A stretch of DNA of 59,866 nt from Streptomyces sp. OR43 (GTDB lineage Bacteria; Actinomycetota; Actinomycetes; Streptomycetales; Streptomycetaceae): contig NZ_RDBK01000008.1 in assembly GCF_008042275.1 (NCBI RefSeq), positions 422,438-482,303 on the forward strand. Reading direction: 5' to 3'. The translations under genes and the position numbers were made by a program. The notes under the pieces are model-generated. The model was given only the letters and a program-made list of their open reading frames with translations. It was not told the DNA's origin and did no database searches. Shown here in pieces: positions 34,890 through 44,399 of this stretch (the first letter of the stretch is position 1; each line of letters opens with the position of its first letter).

Positions 34890-34933
34890 CCCCGGCGCCC
34901 AGTGACCCCCGGAAGGGTCACTGGGCGCCGGGG
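34890..34933. terminator. Long bidirectional terminator
   Basis: Perfect 19-bp stem (34890-34908 with 34915-34933), loop CCGGAA, between convergent genes. The 3' arm contains the stop codon of the response regulator gene. Confidence 0.92.
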
Positions 34934-35589
34934 CGCACCAGTCCGCTCTCGTACGCGTACACCGCGGCCTGCACCCGGTCGCGCAGCCCCAGCTTCGTCA
35001 GCACATGACCCACATGCGTCTTGACCGTGGTCTCGCTGACGAAGAGATCGGCGGCGATCTCCGCGTTCGACAGACCGCGTGCCACGAGCTTCAGGACCTC
35101 GACCTCGCGGTCCGTGAGCGTGTGCAGGGTGTCCGGGACCGGCTCCTCGCCGGACGGCAGATGGTCCGCGTACTTGTCGAGCAGCCGGCGCGTGATGCTC
35201 GGCGCGAGCATCGCCTCGCCACCGGCGACCACCCGGATCGCCTGCACCAGCTCATTGGCCGGGGCGTCCTTCAGCAGAAAGCCGCTGGCGCCGGCGCGCA
35301 GCGCCTCCACCACGTACTCGTCGAGATCGAACGTCGTCAGCACCAGCACCTTCGCCGGGCCGTCCCGGCCCGGTCCGGTGATCTGACGCGTCGCCTCGAC
35401 GCCGTCCATCCGCGGCATCCGGATGTCCATCAGCACCACATCGGGCTGCAGCGCCCGCACCTGGTCGAGCGCCTGGAGGCCGTCACCGGCCTCGCCCACC
35501 ACCGCGAGGTCGCCCTCCGCCTCCAGAATCATCCGGAAGCCGGTGCGCAGCAGTGGTTGGTCGTCGACCAGTAGGACGCGGATTGCCAC
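34918..35589 (-). CDS. Orphan NarL/FixJ-type response regulator
   Basis: A 223-residue two-component response regulator. The receiver domain carries acidic D9 and D10, phospho-acceptor D55 (VVLMDIRMPRMDG) and Lys in GFLLKDAP near 105. The C-terminal LuxR helix-turn-helix is LTDREVEVLKLVARGLSNAEIAADLFVSETTVKTHVGHVLTKLGLRDR. All phosphorylation residues are intact, so it should be a true phospho-acceptor, but no histidine kinase is adjacent. It is 9 nt downstream of the RecB-like nuclease gene on the same strand, so probably co-transcribed with it. Confidence 0.92.
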   Translation of the reverse strand: MAIRVLLVDDQPLLRTGFRMILEAEGDLAVVGEAGDGLQALDQVRALQPDVVLMDIRMPRMDGVEATRQITGPGRDGPAKVLVLTTFDLDEYVVEALRAGASGFLLKDAPANELVQAIRVVAGGEAMLAPSITRRLLDKYADHLPSGEEPVPDTLHTLTDREVEVLKLVARGLSNAEIAADLFVSETTVKTHVGHVLTKLGLRDRVQAAVYAYESGLVRPGAQ

Positions 35590-35598
35590 GGGATCTCC

Positions 35599-36510
35599 TC
35601 AATGTCCTTCAAGGGCACCGGGCGGGCCGGTCTCAGCCCGGACCGGGTCCATTCTGCCCTGGACATCCTGCGCCGACTCCGCCGGGCGCACCGACAGCGG
35701 ATACACCGGGGGAGTCCCGCCGAATTCGGGACAGAGCGCCTGGTGGTCGCACCAGCCGCACAGCTTCGTCGGCCGCGGCCGCCACTCGCCGGTCTCCGTC
35801 GCCAGCGCGATCGCGTCCCACAGCGCCAGCAGCTTGCGCTCCACCCGCTCCAGATCCGCCACCACCGGGTCGTACGTCATCACGTCGCCGCTGCCGAGGT
35901 AGACCAGCTGGAGCCGGCGCGGCACCACGCCCTTCAGCCGCCAGATCACCAGCGCGTAGAACTTCATCTGGAAGAGCGCGCCCTCCGCGTACTCCGGACG
36001 CGGCGCCTTCCCCGTCTTGTAGTCCACGATCCGGACCTCGCCCGTCGGCGCCACGTCGATCCGGTCGATCACCCCGCGCAGCCGCAGACCCGACTCCAGC
36101 TCCGTCTCGACGAACATCTCCCGCTCGGCCGGCTCCAGGCGCGTCGGATCCTCCAGCGAGAACCAGCGCTCCACCAGCCGCTCCGCCTCCGACAGCCATC
36201 GCGCGAGCCGCTCGCCCTCCGGGTCCTCGGCGAACAGCTCCGCCAGCTCCGGCTTCGACTCCAGCAGCCGGTCCCACTGGGCCGGGATCAACGAGGTGGC
36301 CCGGCCCGGTGTGCGCTCGGGCGCGGGATTGTCGAACAGCCGCTCCAGCACCGCATGCACCAGCGTGCCCCGGGTAGCCGCCTCACTGGGCTTCTGCGGC
36401 AGCTTGTCGATGACCCGGAAGCGGTACAGCAAGGGGCACTGCATGAAATCGCTCGCCCGCGACGGCGAAAGGGACGAGGGCGGCTGAGGCGGCCGCGGTA
36501 CTGAGGTCAT
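35599..36510 (-). CDS. RecB/Cas4-like PD-(D/E)XK nuclease with Fe-S cysteines
   Basis: A 303-residue nuclease of the PDDEXK_1 type. Motifs: SPSRASDFMQCPLLYRFRVID (N-terminal Cys), RGTLVHAVLERLF (active-site His), GVIDRIDVAP and VRIVDYKTGKAP (catalytic Asp, Asp-Tyr-Lys), and CGWCDHQALCPEF. One N-terminal and three C-terminal Cys form the 4Fe-4S cluster set of AddB/Cas4-like nucleases. It probably processes DNA ends; no helicase partner is adjacent. The start ATG 36510 (MTSVPRPP) is chosen over an upstream in-frame start that would run into the divergent protease gene's promoter region. Confidence 0.88.
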   Translation of the reverse strand: MTSVPRPPQPPSSLSPSRASDFMQCPLLYRFRVIDKLPQKPSEAATRGTLVHAVLERLFDNPAPERTPGRATSLIPAQWDRLLESKPELAELFAEDPEGERLARWLSEAERLVERWFSLEDPTRLEPAEREMFVETELESGLRLRGVIDRIDVAPTGEVRIVDYKTGKAPRPEYAEGALFQMKFYALVIWRLKGVVPRRLQLVYLGSGDVMTYDPVVADLERVERKLLALWDAIALATETGEWRPRPTKLCGWCDHQALCPEFGGTPPVYPLSVRPAESAQDVQGRMDPVRAETGPPGALEGH

Positions 36511-36616
36511 GACGAAGACCCTACGACCCGCCACTGACACCGATCGGCATACCATCGACCACAGACCCTCGAACACTGCATCATCGTGCCGAAACGGCAC
36601 CGACCGAAGGGACCTC

Positions 36617-37867
36617 GTGGACGAGAGCGGCAACAGCGGGCGGCCGCGGCCCGGCCCAGGGGGTACGGGCCCCGGCGACGGCCCCGACAAGGGCGCACCG
36701 GGACGCAAGGAGGATCCGGGAGGCGGCATCCTCATGGGCCGCCCCTTCGGAGTGCCCGTCTACGTCGCGCCCAGCTGGTTCGTCGTGGCCGCCCTGATCA
36801 CCTGGGTCTTCGGCGGCCAGCTCGACCGTGTCCTGCCCGACCTCGGCGCGGCGCGCTACCTGGTCGCCCTCTTCTTCGCGATCGCGTTCTACGCCTCCGT
36901 GCTCGTCCACGAACTCGCCCACACGGTCGCCGCCCTGCACTACAAGCTCCCGGTCCGCCGGATCCAGCTCCAGTTCTTCGGCGGCGTCTCCGAGATCGAG
37001 AAGGAATCCGAGACGCCCGGCCGCGAGTTCGTCCTCGCCTTCGTCGGCCCGCTGCTCTCCCTGATCCTGGCGGGCGTCTTCTACGTCCCGATGAAGTTCG
37101 TCGAAGCCGGCACCGTGCCCGGCGTGCTGCTCGGCGGACTGATGATCTCCAACCTCATCGTCGCCGCGTTCAACCTCCTGCCCGGCCTGCCGCTCGACGG
37201 CGGCCGGATGCTCCGCGCCGTCGTCTGGAAGATCACCGGCCGCCCGATGAGCGGCACCGTCGCCGCCGCCTGGGTCGGCCGCGCCCTCGCCGTCATCACC
37301 CTCGTCGGCCTGCCCCTCCTCACGCACACCGACGTCCTCGGGAGCGGTGACCGCGAGATCAGCGGCATGGACACGGTCACCGACGCCCTGCTCGCCGCGA
37401 TCCTCGCCGCCATCATCTGGACCGGCGCGGGCAACAGCCTGCGCATGGCCCGGCTGCGCGAACACCTCCCCGACCTGCAGGCCCGCACCCTCACCCGGCG
37501 CGCCGTCCCGGTCGAGGCCGGCACCCCGCTCTCCGAGGCCCTGCGCCGGGCCAACGAGGCGGGAGCCCGCGCCCTCGTCGTCGTCGACGGCACCGGCGAG
37601 CCCCAGGCCCTCGTCCGGGAGGCCGCCATCGTCGGCGTCCCCGAACACCGCCGCCCCTGGGTCGCCGTCGGCGGGCTCGCCCAGGACCTCACCGACGGCA
37701 TGAAGGTCTCCGCCGAACTGGCCGGCGAGGCCCTCCTGGACCGCCTCAAGGCCAGCCCCGCCACCGAGTACCTCGTCGTCGAGGAGACCGGCGAGATCTA
37801 CGGAGTGCTCTCCACCGCCGACGTCGAGCGTGCGTTCGTCGCCGCCATGGCCCGCCCCGCCGCCTGA
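36617..37867 (+). CDS. Site-2 protease family protein with CBS domains
   Basis: Membrane-embedded M50 metalloprotease of 416 residues. After a Gly/Pro-rich 40-residue cytoplasmic leader come hydrophobic segments carrying H98-E-L-A-H102 (zinc and catalytic Glu) and NLLPGLPLDGGR, with D194 as third zinc ligand. A C-terminal CBS pair (about 285-416) follows (VPVEAGTPLSEALRRANEAGARALVVVD... and GEIYGVLSTADVERAF). This SpoIVFB-like architecture suggests intramembrane proteolysis gated by an adenine-nucleotide signal; the substrate is unknown. GTG 36617 is preceded by AAGGGA. It is divergent from the nuclease gene. Confidence 0.88.
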   Translation: MDESGNSGRPRPGPGGTGPGDGPDKGAPGRKEDPGGGILMGRPFGVPVYVAPSWFVVAALITWVFGGQLDRVLPDLGAARYLVALFFAIAFYASVLVHELAHTVAALHYKLPVRRIQLQFFGGVSEIEKESETPGREFVLAFVGPLLSLILAGVFYVPMKFVEAGTVPGVLLGGLMISNLIVAAFNLLPGLPLDGGRMLRAVVWKITGRPMSGTVAAAWVGRALAVITLVGLPLLTHTDVLGSGDREISGMDTVTDALLAAILAAIIWTGAGNSLRMARLREHLPDLQARTLTRRAVPVEAGTPLSEALRRANEAGARALVVVDGTGEPQALVREAAIVGVPEHRRPWVAVGGLAQDLTDGMKVSAELAGEALLDRLKASPATEYLVVEETGEIYGVLSTADVERAFVAAMARPAA

Positions 37868-37916
37868 AGGCCGTCGCCCCGCCCGGGCGGGCGGTCGGAG
37901 GCCCCGGAAACACCGG

Positions 37917-37922
37917 TACGCT
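37917..37922 (+). promoter_or_regulatory. -10 element, leaderless promoter of trmI
   Basis: TACGCT followed by 6 nt and ATG 37929, the third copy of this exact arrangement in the window. Confidence 0.6.
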
Positions 37923-37928
37923 GGTCAC

Positions 37929-38837
37929 ATGTCTGAACCGACCGGTGCCGCCCGCCGACGTGGGCCCTTCAAGGTCGGGGACCAGGTCCAGCTCACGGAT
38001 CCCAAGGGACGCCACTACACCTTCACGCTCGAAGCCGGAAAGAACTTCCACACCCACAAGGGTTCTTTCTCGCACGACGAGCTGATCGGTGCTCCCGAGG
38101 GCAGTGTTGTCCGTACCACGGGAAACGTCGTCTACCTGGCGCTGCGCCCCCTGCTCCCCGACTACGTCCTGTCCATGCCCCGCGGCGCCGCCGTGGTCTA
38201 CCCCAAGGACGCGGGGCAGATCCTGGCCTTCGGCGACATCTTCCCCGGCGCCCGCGTCGTGGAAGCCGGCGTCGGATCCGGCGCACTGTCGACCTTCCTG
38301 CTCCGCGCCATCGGCGAGCAGGGCATGCTGCACTCCTACGAGCGCCGCGAGGACTTCGCCGAGATCGCCCAGCAGAACGTCGAGCGCTACTTCGGCAGCC
38401 CGCACCCCGCATGGCAGCTCACCGTCGGTGACCTCCAGGACAACCTGTCGGAGACCGACGTGGACCGCGTCGTCCTGGACATGCTCGCGCCCTGGGAGTG
38501 CCTGGACGTCGTCTCCAAGGCGCTCGTCCCCGGCGGCATCCTCTGCGCGTACGTCGCGACCACCACCCAGCTCTCACGGACGGTCGAGTCCATCCGCGAG
38601 ATCGGCTGCTTCGCCGAACCGCAGCCCTGGGAGTCGATGATCCGCAACTGGCACGTCGAGGGCCTGGCCGTGCGTCCGGACCACCGCATGATCGGCCACA
38701 CCGGATTCCTGGTCACCGCCCGCCGGCTGGCCGACGGCGTCCAGCCCCCGCCGCGCCGCCGTCGCCCTTCCAAGGGCGCCTACGGCGAGGACTACACGGG
38801 CCCCGGCAGCCAGAGCGGCTCCGCGGCCCGCGACTGA
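37929..38837 (+). CDS. trmI: tRNA (adenine-58-N1)-methyltransferase TrmI
   Basis: SAM-dependent tRNA m1A58 methyltransferase, 302 residues. The N-terminal beta domain (FKVGDQVQLTDPKGRHYTFTLEAGKNFHTHKGSFSHDELIG) precedes the SAM fold: VYPKDAGQILAFGDIFPGARVVEAGVGSGALSTFLLRAIG (motif I) and DVDRVVLDMLAPWECLD (motif IV). It works as a tetramer in this family (Rv2118c type). The C-terminal 30 residues are basic and Gly/Ser-rich. Actinobacteria commonly carry it close to arc and the proteasome genes, as here. A TANNNT-N6-ATG arrangement replaces a Shine-Dalgarno. Confidence 0.93.
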   Translation: MSEPTGAARRRGPFKVGDQVQLTDPKGRHYTFTLEAGKNFHTHKGSFSHDELIGAPEGSVVRTTGNVVYLALRPLLPDYVLSMPRGAAVVYPKDAGQILAFGDIFPGARVVEAGVGSGALSTFLLRAIGEQGMLHSYERREDFAEIAQQNVERYFGSPHPAWQLTVGDLQDNLSETDVDRVVLDMLAPWECLDVVSKALVPGGILCAYVATTTQLSRTVESIREIGCFAEPQPWESMIRNWHVEGLAVRPDHRMIGHTGFLVTARRLADGVQPPPRRRRPSKGAYGEDYTGPGSQSGSAARD

Positions 38838-39082
38838 CATCTGCCCACGACTCGGACCGCCCGCCGGCCCGAGCAACGGGTCCGCGTGCTCGGCGCGCAC
38901 CCCGTCGTACCGGCGCCCGGGAGCGCGCGTGGACGCCGGGCGGGATCCGTAGCGACCCCACCGTTCCGCTGCCGTGTGAGGTGTGGCACGATGCTGGCCA
39001 CCCCCACCCCGCCGCCGACGTCCCGCCGACGGCACCGCCTTCCCGGCATCCCGCACCACAGGAACCACAGGAGACATCCCGC

Positions 39083-39673
39083 GTGCAGACCTCCGCGCTC
39101 CCGGACCTCGCGCACACCGACACCACGCCGATGCACTGGCTCGCCACGGCAGCAGCCATGGCCGCCGTCGTCGCGGCAGCCGGTCTGCTCCAGCCCGACG
39201 CCAGCGCCTCGGCCTCCACCACCCCCCACCGCACCGTGGCACAGCACGGCACGGCCCCCGCCGTCGCGCCGGACCCGGCCCGTGCGGACTTCCCCCTCGA
39301 ATGCGGCGGGGCGGGCCACACCGTGGCCAAACAGGCCCCCGGCGACCTCGACGGCGACGGCCGTCCGGAAACCGTCGCGGTGGTCCACTGCGCGGCCGGA
39401 TCCGGTACCCCGCCCAGCGGCGTCTACGTCCTCACACAGGGGAACGGGGCCGCACCACGGATCGTGGCGACCCTGGTGGACCCCGTCCAGAAAATGAGCG
39501 TCGGTGACTTCGCGGTGCGTGACGGCGTCGTCTCCGCCACGCTCCTCGGCTACTCCTCGCCCTCGGTTCCGTCCTGCTGCCCGGACGAGCAGGAGCAGGT
39601 CAGCTGGCAGTGGCGCAACGGCGCCTTCGTCCGCAGCAGCCGGCCGGCGGACCCCGCAGGCGCCGGCGTCTGA
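39083..39673 (+). CDS. Secreted or membrane-anchored hypothetical protein
   Basis: A 196-residue protein with a hydrophobic segment (MHWLATAAAMAAVVAAAGLLQ) at about 13-33, acting as an uncleaved anchor or signal peptide, then an extracytoplasmic domain. The motif GDLDGDGRPETVAVVHC (about 90-106) resembles an FG-GAP or integrin-like calcium-binding repeat; four Cys (ECGG, VVHC, SCCP) may form disulfides. No function is known to me. GTG 39083 follows AGGAGA. The 245-nt upstream gap holds a GTGTGAGGTGTGGCACGAT-like stretch that may be its promoter. It seems monocistronic. Confidence 0.78.
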   Translation: MQTSALPDLAHTDTTPMHWLATAAAMAAVVAAAGLLQPDASASASTTPHRTVAQHGTAPAVAPDPARADFPLECGGAGHTVAKQAPGDLDGDGRPETVAVVHCAAGSGTPPSGVYVLTQGNGAAPRIVATLVDPVQKMSVGDFAVRDGVVSATLLGYSSPSVPSCCPDEQEQVSWQWRNGAFVRSSRPADPAGAGV

Positions 39674-39730
39674 CCGCCGCCACCCGGCGAGTCCGCCGTC
39701 GCGGCCCGCGGCCGGCCGCCGTCCGCGCGG

Positions 39731-40042
39731 TCAGGCCGCCTCGGGACCGAAGACCTCGACCCTGTCCGAAACGCGCCGTACGTGAATGCAGTCGCCCGGG
39801 CACTCCTTGGCCGAGTCGACCACGTCCTGGAGGATCGGCAGCGGGACCCGGGTGGTCGCGCCCTTCTCCTGGAGCAGCTCGTCCTGATCGCTCTTCACGT
39901 ACGCCAGCCCGTCGATGTCCAGCTCGAACACCTCCGGCGCGTACTGCACGCAGATGCCGTCCCCCGTGCAGAGGTCCTGGTCGATCCAGACCTCCAGATC
40001 CTGAGTCCCGCTACCGGTGGGAGCGTCCTGCTGCACGGTCAT
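39731..40042 (-). CDS. Ferredoxin (single-cluster, 3Fe-4S type)
   Basis: A 103-residue electron carrier. The cluster motif is C25-x5-C31 (DLCTGDGICVQYAPEVFEL) with a C-terminal ECPGDCIHV. The C-x5-C...C-P pattern, lacking one Cys of a classical 4Fe-4S set, resembles the P450-partner ferredoxins of Streptomyces, though the extra Cys at about 88 could be a ligand. The acidic surface is usual for redox partners. ATG 40042 has AGGAGA upstream on the minus strand. It is divergent from arc across 242 nt. The association with the pupylation cluster is conserved from memory, but no mechanistic link is known to me. Confidence 0.88.
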   Translation of the reverse strand: MTVQQDAPTGSGTQDLEVWIDQDLCTGDGICVQYAPEVFELDIDGLAYVKSDQDELLQEKGATTRVPLPILQDVVDSAKECPGDCIHVRRVSDRVEVFGPEAA

Positions 40043-40284
40043 TTCTCCTGCCGTTCCTGCGTATCCGAACCAAAAAAAGCCAGCCCTGACGGGTGTTGAA
40101 CACTTCGACGATACAACCGGCCGCTTTCGGAGGTTGAAGGGTGGGTATTCACCTGACACGAGGGAGAGAGCGCAAGGGTGAAGATCGGACACGCCCCACA
40201 GTCTTTGTGATCTAGGGGTTTCAATCATCACCCACCCAGGTAGGGTCAGGAAGCGTCCAGCTCCCCTTGGAGGAGGTGAGGACC

Positions 40285-42051
40285 GTGGCAGCCCACGACG
40301 ACGACATCAACCGCGGCATCCGGCCCGGGCGGGGGTCCGATGACCCAGCCGGCCAGGTCGCCTATCTTGAGCAGGAAATCGCCGTCCTGCGACGTAAGCT
40401 CGCCGACTCTCCGCGTCATACGAGGATTCTCGAAGAGCGGATCGTCGAGTTGCAGACCAACCTCGCAGGCGTGTCCGCACAGAACGAGCGGCTCGCCGGC
40501 ACACTCCGCGAGGCCCGCGACCAGATCGTGGCCCTCAAGGAAGAGGTCGACCGGCTCGCACAGCCGCCGGCCGGCTTCGGTGTGTTCCTGCATGCGAACG
40601 AGGACGGCACCTGCGACATCTTCACCGGGGGCCGCAAGCTCCGGGTGAACGTCAGTCCCAGCGTTGAGCTCGAAGACCTCCGGCGCGGCCAGGAAGTCAT
40701 GCTCAACGAAGCGCTCAACGTGGTCGACGCCATGGAATTCGAGCGGGCCGGGGACATCGTCACCCTCAAGGAGATCCTTGAGGACGGCGAACGGGCCCTG
40801 GTCATCGGGCACACCGACGAGGAACGGGTGGTGCGGCTCGCCGAGCCGTTGCTGGACATCACCATCCGCCCCGGCGACGCCCTGCTGCTCGAACCCAGGT
40901 CCGGCTACGTCTACGAAGTCGTTCCCAAGAGCGAGGTCGAAGAGCTCGTCCTCGAAGAAGTCCCGGACATCGACTACAACAAGATCGGTGGCCTGGGCGA
41001 CCAGATCGAGCTGATCCGCGACGCGGTCGAGCTCCCCTACCTCCACCCCGACCTCTTCAAGGAGCACGAGCTCCGGCCACCGAAGGGCATCCTGCTCTAC
41101 GGCCCGCCCGGCTGCGGCAAGACACTCATCGCCAAGGCCGTCGCCAACTCCCTTGCCAAGAAGGTCGCCGAAGTCACCGGCCAGCCGGCCGGGAAGAGCT
41201 ACTTCCTCAACATCAAGGGTCCGGAGCTCCTCAACAAGTACGTCGGCGAGACCGAGCGCCACATCCGCCTGGTCTTCCAGCGTGCCCGCGAGAAGGCGAG
41301 TGAGGGTACCCCCGTCATCGTCTTCTTCGACGAGATGGAGTCCCTCTTCCGCACCCGCGGATCCGGTGTCAGCTCGGACGTGGAGAACACCATCGTCCCC
41401 CAGCTGCTCGCCGAGATCGACGGCGTCGAGGGCCTGGAGAACGTCATCGTCATCGGCGCCTCCAACCGCGAGGACATGATCGACCCCGCGATCCTGCGCC
41501 CCGGCCGCCTCGATGTGAAGATCAAGATCGAGCGTCCCGACGCAGAGGCCGCGAAGGACATCTTCGCGAAGTACCTCACGCCCTCGCTGCCCCTGCACGC
41601 GGACGATCTGGCCGAGCACACCGGCTCCAAGGAGGCGGCGGCTCACGCGATGATCCAGTCGGTCGTCGAGCGGATGTACACCGAGTCCGAGGAGAACCGC
41701 TTCCTCGAGGTCACGTACGCCAACGGCGACAAGGAAGTCCTGTACTTCAAGGACTTCAACTCCGGCGCGATGATCCAGAACATCGTCGACCGGGCCAAGA
41801 AGATGGCCATCAAGGCCTTCCTCGAGCAGGGCCAGAAGGGTCTGCGCGTCTCCCATCTCCTCCAGGCATGCGTGGACGAGTTCAAGGAGAACGAGGACCT
41901 GCCGAACACCACCAACCCGGACGACTGGGCCAGGATCTCCGGCAAGAAGGGTGAGCGGATCGTCTTCATCCGCACACTCGTCACCGGAAAGCAGGGCGCG
42001 GACACCGGTCGCTCCATCGACACGGTGGCGAATACCGGGCAGTACCTCTAG
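40285..42051 (+). CDS. arc: Proteasome-activating AAA ATPase ARC (Mpa homologue)
   Basis: Hexameric unfoldase that feeds pupylated proteins to the 20S proteasome, 588 residues. The N-terminal coiled coil ([34 protein letters not shown]) binds Pup; tandem OB domains follow (about 95-230), then the AAA domain with Walker A GPPGCGKT at 273-280 and Walker B with D349 and E350 ([10 protein letters not shown]). The C terminus is GQYL, the penultimate-Tyr type tail that docks into the proteasome. GTG 40285 was chosen with GGAGGTGAGG just upstream; in-frame TTG 40267 and GTG 40276 are alternatives. A 36-bp palindromic terminator follows, so dop has its own promoter or depends on read-through. Confidence 0.95.
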   Translation: MAAHDDDINRGIRPGRGSDDPAGQVAYLEQEIAVLRRKLADSPRHTRILEERIVELQTNLAGVSAQNERLAGTLREARDQIVALKEEVDRLAQPPAGFGVFLHANEDGTCDIFTGGRKLRVNVSPSVELEDLRRGQEVMLNEALNVVDAMEFERAGDIVTLKEILEDGERALVIGHTDEERVVRLAEPLLDITIRPGDALLLEPRSGYVYEVVPKSEVEELVLEEVPDIDYNKIGGLGDQIELIRDAVELPYLHPDLFKEHELRPPKGILLYGPPGCGKTLIAKAVANSLAKKVAEVTGQPAGKSYFLNIKGPELLNKYVGETERHIRLVFQRAREKASEGTPVIVFFDEMESLFRTRGSGVSSDVENTIVPQLLAEIDGVEGLENVIVIGASNREDMIDPAILRPGRLDVKIKIERPDAEAAKDIFAKYLTPSLPLHADDLAEHTGSKEAAAHAMIQSVVERMYTESEENRFLEVTYANGDKEVLYFKDFNSGAMIQNIVDRAKKMAIKAFLEQGQKGLRVSHLLQACVDEFKENEDLPNTTNPDDWARISGKKGERIVFIRTLVTGKQGADTGRSIDTVANTGQYL

Positions 42052-42059
42052 AACGCGGA

Positions 42060-42095
42060 CCGGCTGCGGATGCCCGGCCGGGCATCCGCAGCCGG
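42060..42095 (+). terminator. 36-bp perfect palindrome, terminator after arc
   Basis: The arms 42060-42075 and 42080-42095 are perfectly complementary and the central GGCC is self-complementary, so the whole 36 bp is palindromic. CTGCTTTCC follows. Confidence 0.85.
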
Positions 42096-42288
42096 CTGCT
42101 TTCCGGTCAGCTCCCGCGACACCGCAGTAATGACGTAATTGATCTCCCCACCGGCACAGAGGCGCTCTAGGCTCTGGCGTACCGCCCGGTCGCGCAGTGC
42201 GGGAACGGGCAAACCGCGCACGCACCGGAAAAGCAGCGGTACTTGAGCGCCGCCCCGGAAGGGAGCGCCGCCGGGCAAGGAGGGCCGC

Positions 42289-43800
42289 ATGACCGTACGG
42301 CGAGTAATGGGCATCGAGACCGAGTACGGGATCTCCGTGCCAGGTCACCCCAACGCCAATGCCATGCTCACCTCGTCCCAGATCGTCAACGCCTACGCGG
42401 CGGCGATGCACCGGGCGCGCCGCGCCCGCTGGGACTTCGAGGAGGAGAACCCGCTGCGCGACGCGCGAGGCTTCGACCTCGCCCGTGAGACCGCCGACTC
42501 CAGCCAGCTCACCGACGAGGACATCGGCCTGGCCAATGTCATCCTCACCAACGGCGCACGGCTCTACGTCGACCACGCACACCCCGAGTACAGCTCTCCG
42601 GAGATCACCAATCCCAGGGACGCGGTCCTGTGGGACAAGGCCGGCGAGCGGATCATGGCCGAGGCCGCCGAGCGTGCGGCCCAGCTCCCGGGCGCCCAGC
42701 CGATCCACCTGTACAAGAACAACACGGACAACAAGGGCGCCTCGTACGGCACCCACGAGAACTACCTGATGAAGCGCGAGACGCCGTTCTCCGACATCGT
42801 GCGCCATCTGACGCCGTTCTTCGTCTCCCGCCAGGTCGTCACCGGTGCGGGCCGGGTCGGAATCGGCCAGGACGGTCACGAGCACGGATTCCAGATCAGC
42901 CAGCGCGCCGACTACTTCGAGGTCGAGGTCGGTCTGGAGACCACCCTCAAGCGCCCGATCATCAACACGCGCGACGAGCCCCACTCCGACGCCGAGAAGT
43001 ACCGCAGGCTCCATGTGATCATCGGGGACGCGAACCTCTCGGAGATCTCCACCTACCTCAAGCTGGGCACCACCTCGCTGGTCCTCTCCATGATCGAGGA
43101 CGGCTTCATCAATGTCGACCTGGCCGTCGACCAGCCCGTGCGCACCCTCCACCAGGTCTCCCACGACCCGGACCTCCAGCAGCTGATCACTCTGCGCAGC
43201 GGCCGGACACTCACCGCTGTCCAGCTCCAGATGGAGTACTTCGAGCTGGGCCGCAAGTACGTCGAGGAGCGGTACGGGGCGGACGCCGACGAGCAGACGA
43301 AGGACATCCTGACCCGCTGGGAGGACACGCTCAACCGGCTGGAGAACGATCCGATGAGCCTGTCCCGCGAGCTGGACTGGATCGCCAAGCGGGAGCTCAT
43401 GGAGGGCTACCGCCGCCGCGACAGCCTGGACTGGGACGCGCCCCGCCTGCATCTGGTGGACCTGCAGTACGCCGATGTGCGGCCCGAGAAGGGCCTCTAC
43501 AACCGCCTGGTGGCCCGGGGCAGGATGAACCGCCTGCTGGACGAGAACGAGGTCGAGAAGGCCCGTACAGCGCCTCCGGAGGACACCAGGGCGTATTTCC
43601 GCGGCCGCTGCCTGGAGCAGTACGCGGACGACGTGGCCGCGGCCTCCTGGGACTCGGTCATCTTCGACCTGCCGGGCCATGACTCGTTGCAGCGGGTACC
43701 CACCATGGAGCCGCTGCGGGGCACCCGGGACCACGTCAAGGCGCTCCTGGACCGCTGCCGTACGGCGGAAGAGCTGGTCCGGGTGCTGCAGGGCGGCTGA
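42289..43800 (+). CDS. dop: Deamidase/depupylase of Pup (Dop)
   Basis: A 503-residue carboxylate-amine-ligase-fold enzyme that removes Pup from substrates and can deamidate Pup-Gln. Features: [14 protein letters not shown] terminus, the Dop-specific loop at about 41-80 ([30 protein letters not shown]), catalytic D95 ([14 protein letters not shown]), [20 protein letters not shown], and the [11 protein letters not shown] and [13 protein letters not shown] nucleotide-site segments. The loop separates it from PafA. Since Pup here already ends in Glu, depupylation rather than deamidation is the likely main role. ATG 42289 follows AAGGAGG. Confidence 0.95.
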   Translation: MTVRRVMGIETEYGISVPGHPNANAMLTSSQIVNAYAAAMHRARRARWDFEEENPLRDARGFDLARETADSSQLTDEDIGLANVILTNGARLYVDHAHPEYSSPEITNPRDAVLWDKAGERIMAEAAERAAQLPGAQPIHLYKNNTDNKGASYGTHENYLMKRETPFSDIVRHLTPFFVSRQVVTGAGRVGIGQDGHEHGFQISQRADYFEVEVGLETTLKRPIINTRDEPHSDAEKYRRLHVIIGDANLSEISTYLKLGTTSLVLSMIEDGFINVDLAVDQPVRTLHQVSHDPDLQQLITLRSGRTLTAVQLQMEYFELGRKYVEERYGADADEQTKDILTRWEDTLNRLENDPMSLSRELDWIAKRELMEGYRRRDSLDWDAPRLHLVDLQYADVRPEKGLYNRLVARGRMNRLLDENEVEKARTAPPEDTRAYFRGRCLEQYADDVAAASWDSVIFDLPGHDSLQRVPTMEPLRGTRDHVKALLDRCRTAEELVRVLQGG

Positions 43801-43920
43801 AAGGGCCGCCGGCTGGGAATCATTCCGATGACCTCCGGACGTTGAGACAAGTACCGGGCCAATGTCGGACCCCGTAGGTAGGGTCTGATCAAGTGCTTCG
43901 AACCGAGCGGGGTGAGCTAT

Positions 43921-44139
43921 ATGGCGACCAAGGACACCGGCGGCGGACAGCAGAAGGCGACGCGCTCCACCGAGCAGACCGAGGAGCAGGCCCAGGAGGC
44001 GCAGGGCTCCGAGGACCTCAAGGAGCGACAGGAGAAGCTCAGCGACGACGTGGACGACGTCCTCGACGAGATCGATGACGTCCTCGAGGCCAATGCCGAG
44101 GACTTCGTTCGCTCGTTCGTTCAAAAGGGCGGCGAGTAA
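43921..44139 (+). CDS. pup: Prokaryotic ubiquitin-like protein Pup
   Basis: A 72-residue intrinsically disordered tag that PafA attaches to substrate lysines. The N-terminal half is Gln/Thr/Glu-rich. The central helical segment (EDLKERQEKLSDDVDDVLDEIDDVLEANAEDFVRSFVQK) binds the ARC coiled coil. The C terminus is Gly70-Gly71-Glu72: because it ends in Glu, it is ready for ligation without Dop deamidation, unlike mycobacterial Pup, which ends in Gln. Start ATG 43921. The gene lies between dop and prcBA, the usual order. Confidence 0.96.
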   Translation: MATKDTGGGQQKATRSTEQTEEQAQEAQGSEDLKERQEKLSDDVDDVLDEIDDVLEANAEDFVRSFVQKGGE

Positions 44140-44168
44140 CCGGCCAGGCGCCCTCACCGCTGACCGGC

Positions 44169-44198
44169 GTGCGGCACGGGCTCCGGCCCGTGCCGCAC
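44169..44198 (+). terminator. Terminator after pup
   Basis: Perfect 13-bp stem (44169-44181 with 44186-44198) and a TCCG tetraloop. A second small hairpin GGACCG/CGGTCC follows at 44237-44252. The remaining 150 nt are presumably the prcBA promoter. Confidence 0.8.
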
Positions 44199-44399
44199 GG
44201 CCGGCCGCACGCATCGGAGGAACGCGTCGAGGGCTCGGACCGCGATCGGTCCGAATGCCTCCGTCACACATGTGGATCATCGCCGTCGGACGGGTAGGGT
44301 CCGTGGCATACGGTGCTTCAACTGCAATTCGGCCGTAGGCAAGTTGGGAGATGATCCTGACACCTTGCGCAGGGCCATCGCTTACCTGGAGGGAAACGC

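Noticed and set aside
40246..44280. A 1344-codon frame opposite arc, dop and pup
   Set aside because: Antisense shadow of three well-supported genes.
44257..44340. A 27-codon frame between pup and prcB (MPPSHMWII...)
   Set aside because: Too short, no ribosome site, overlaps the expected prcBA promoter.
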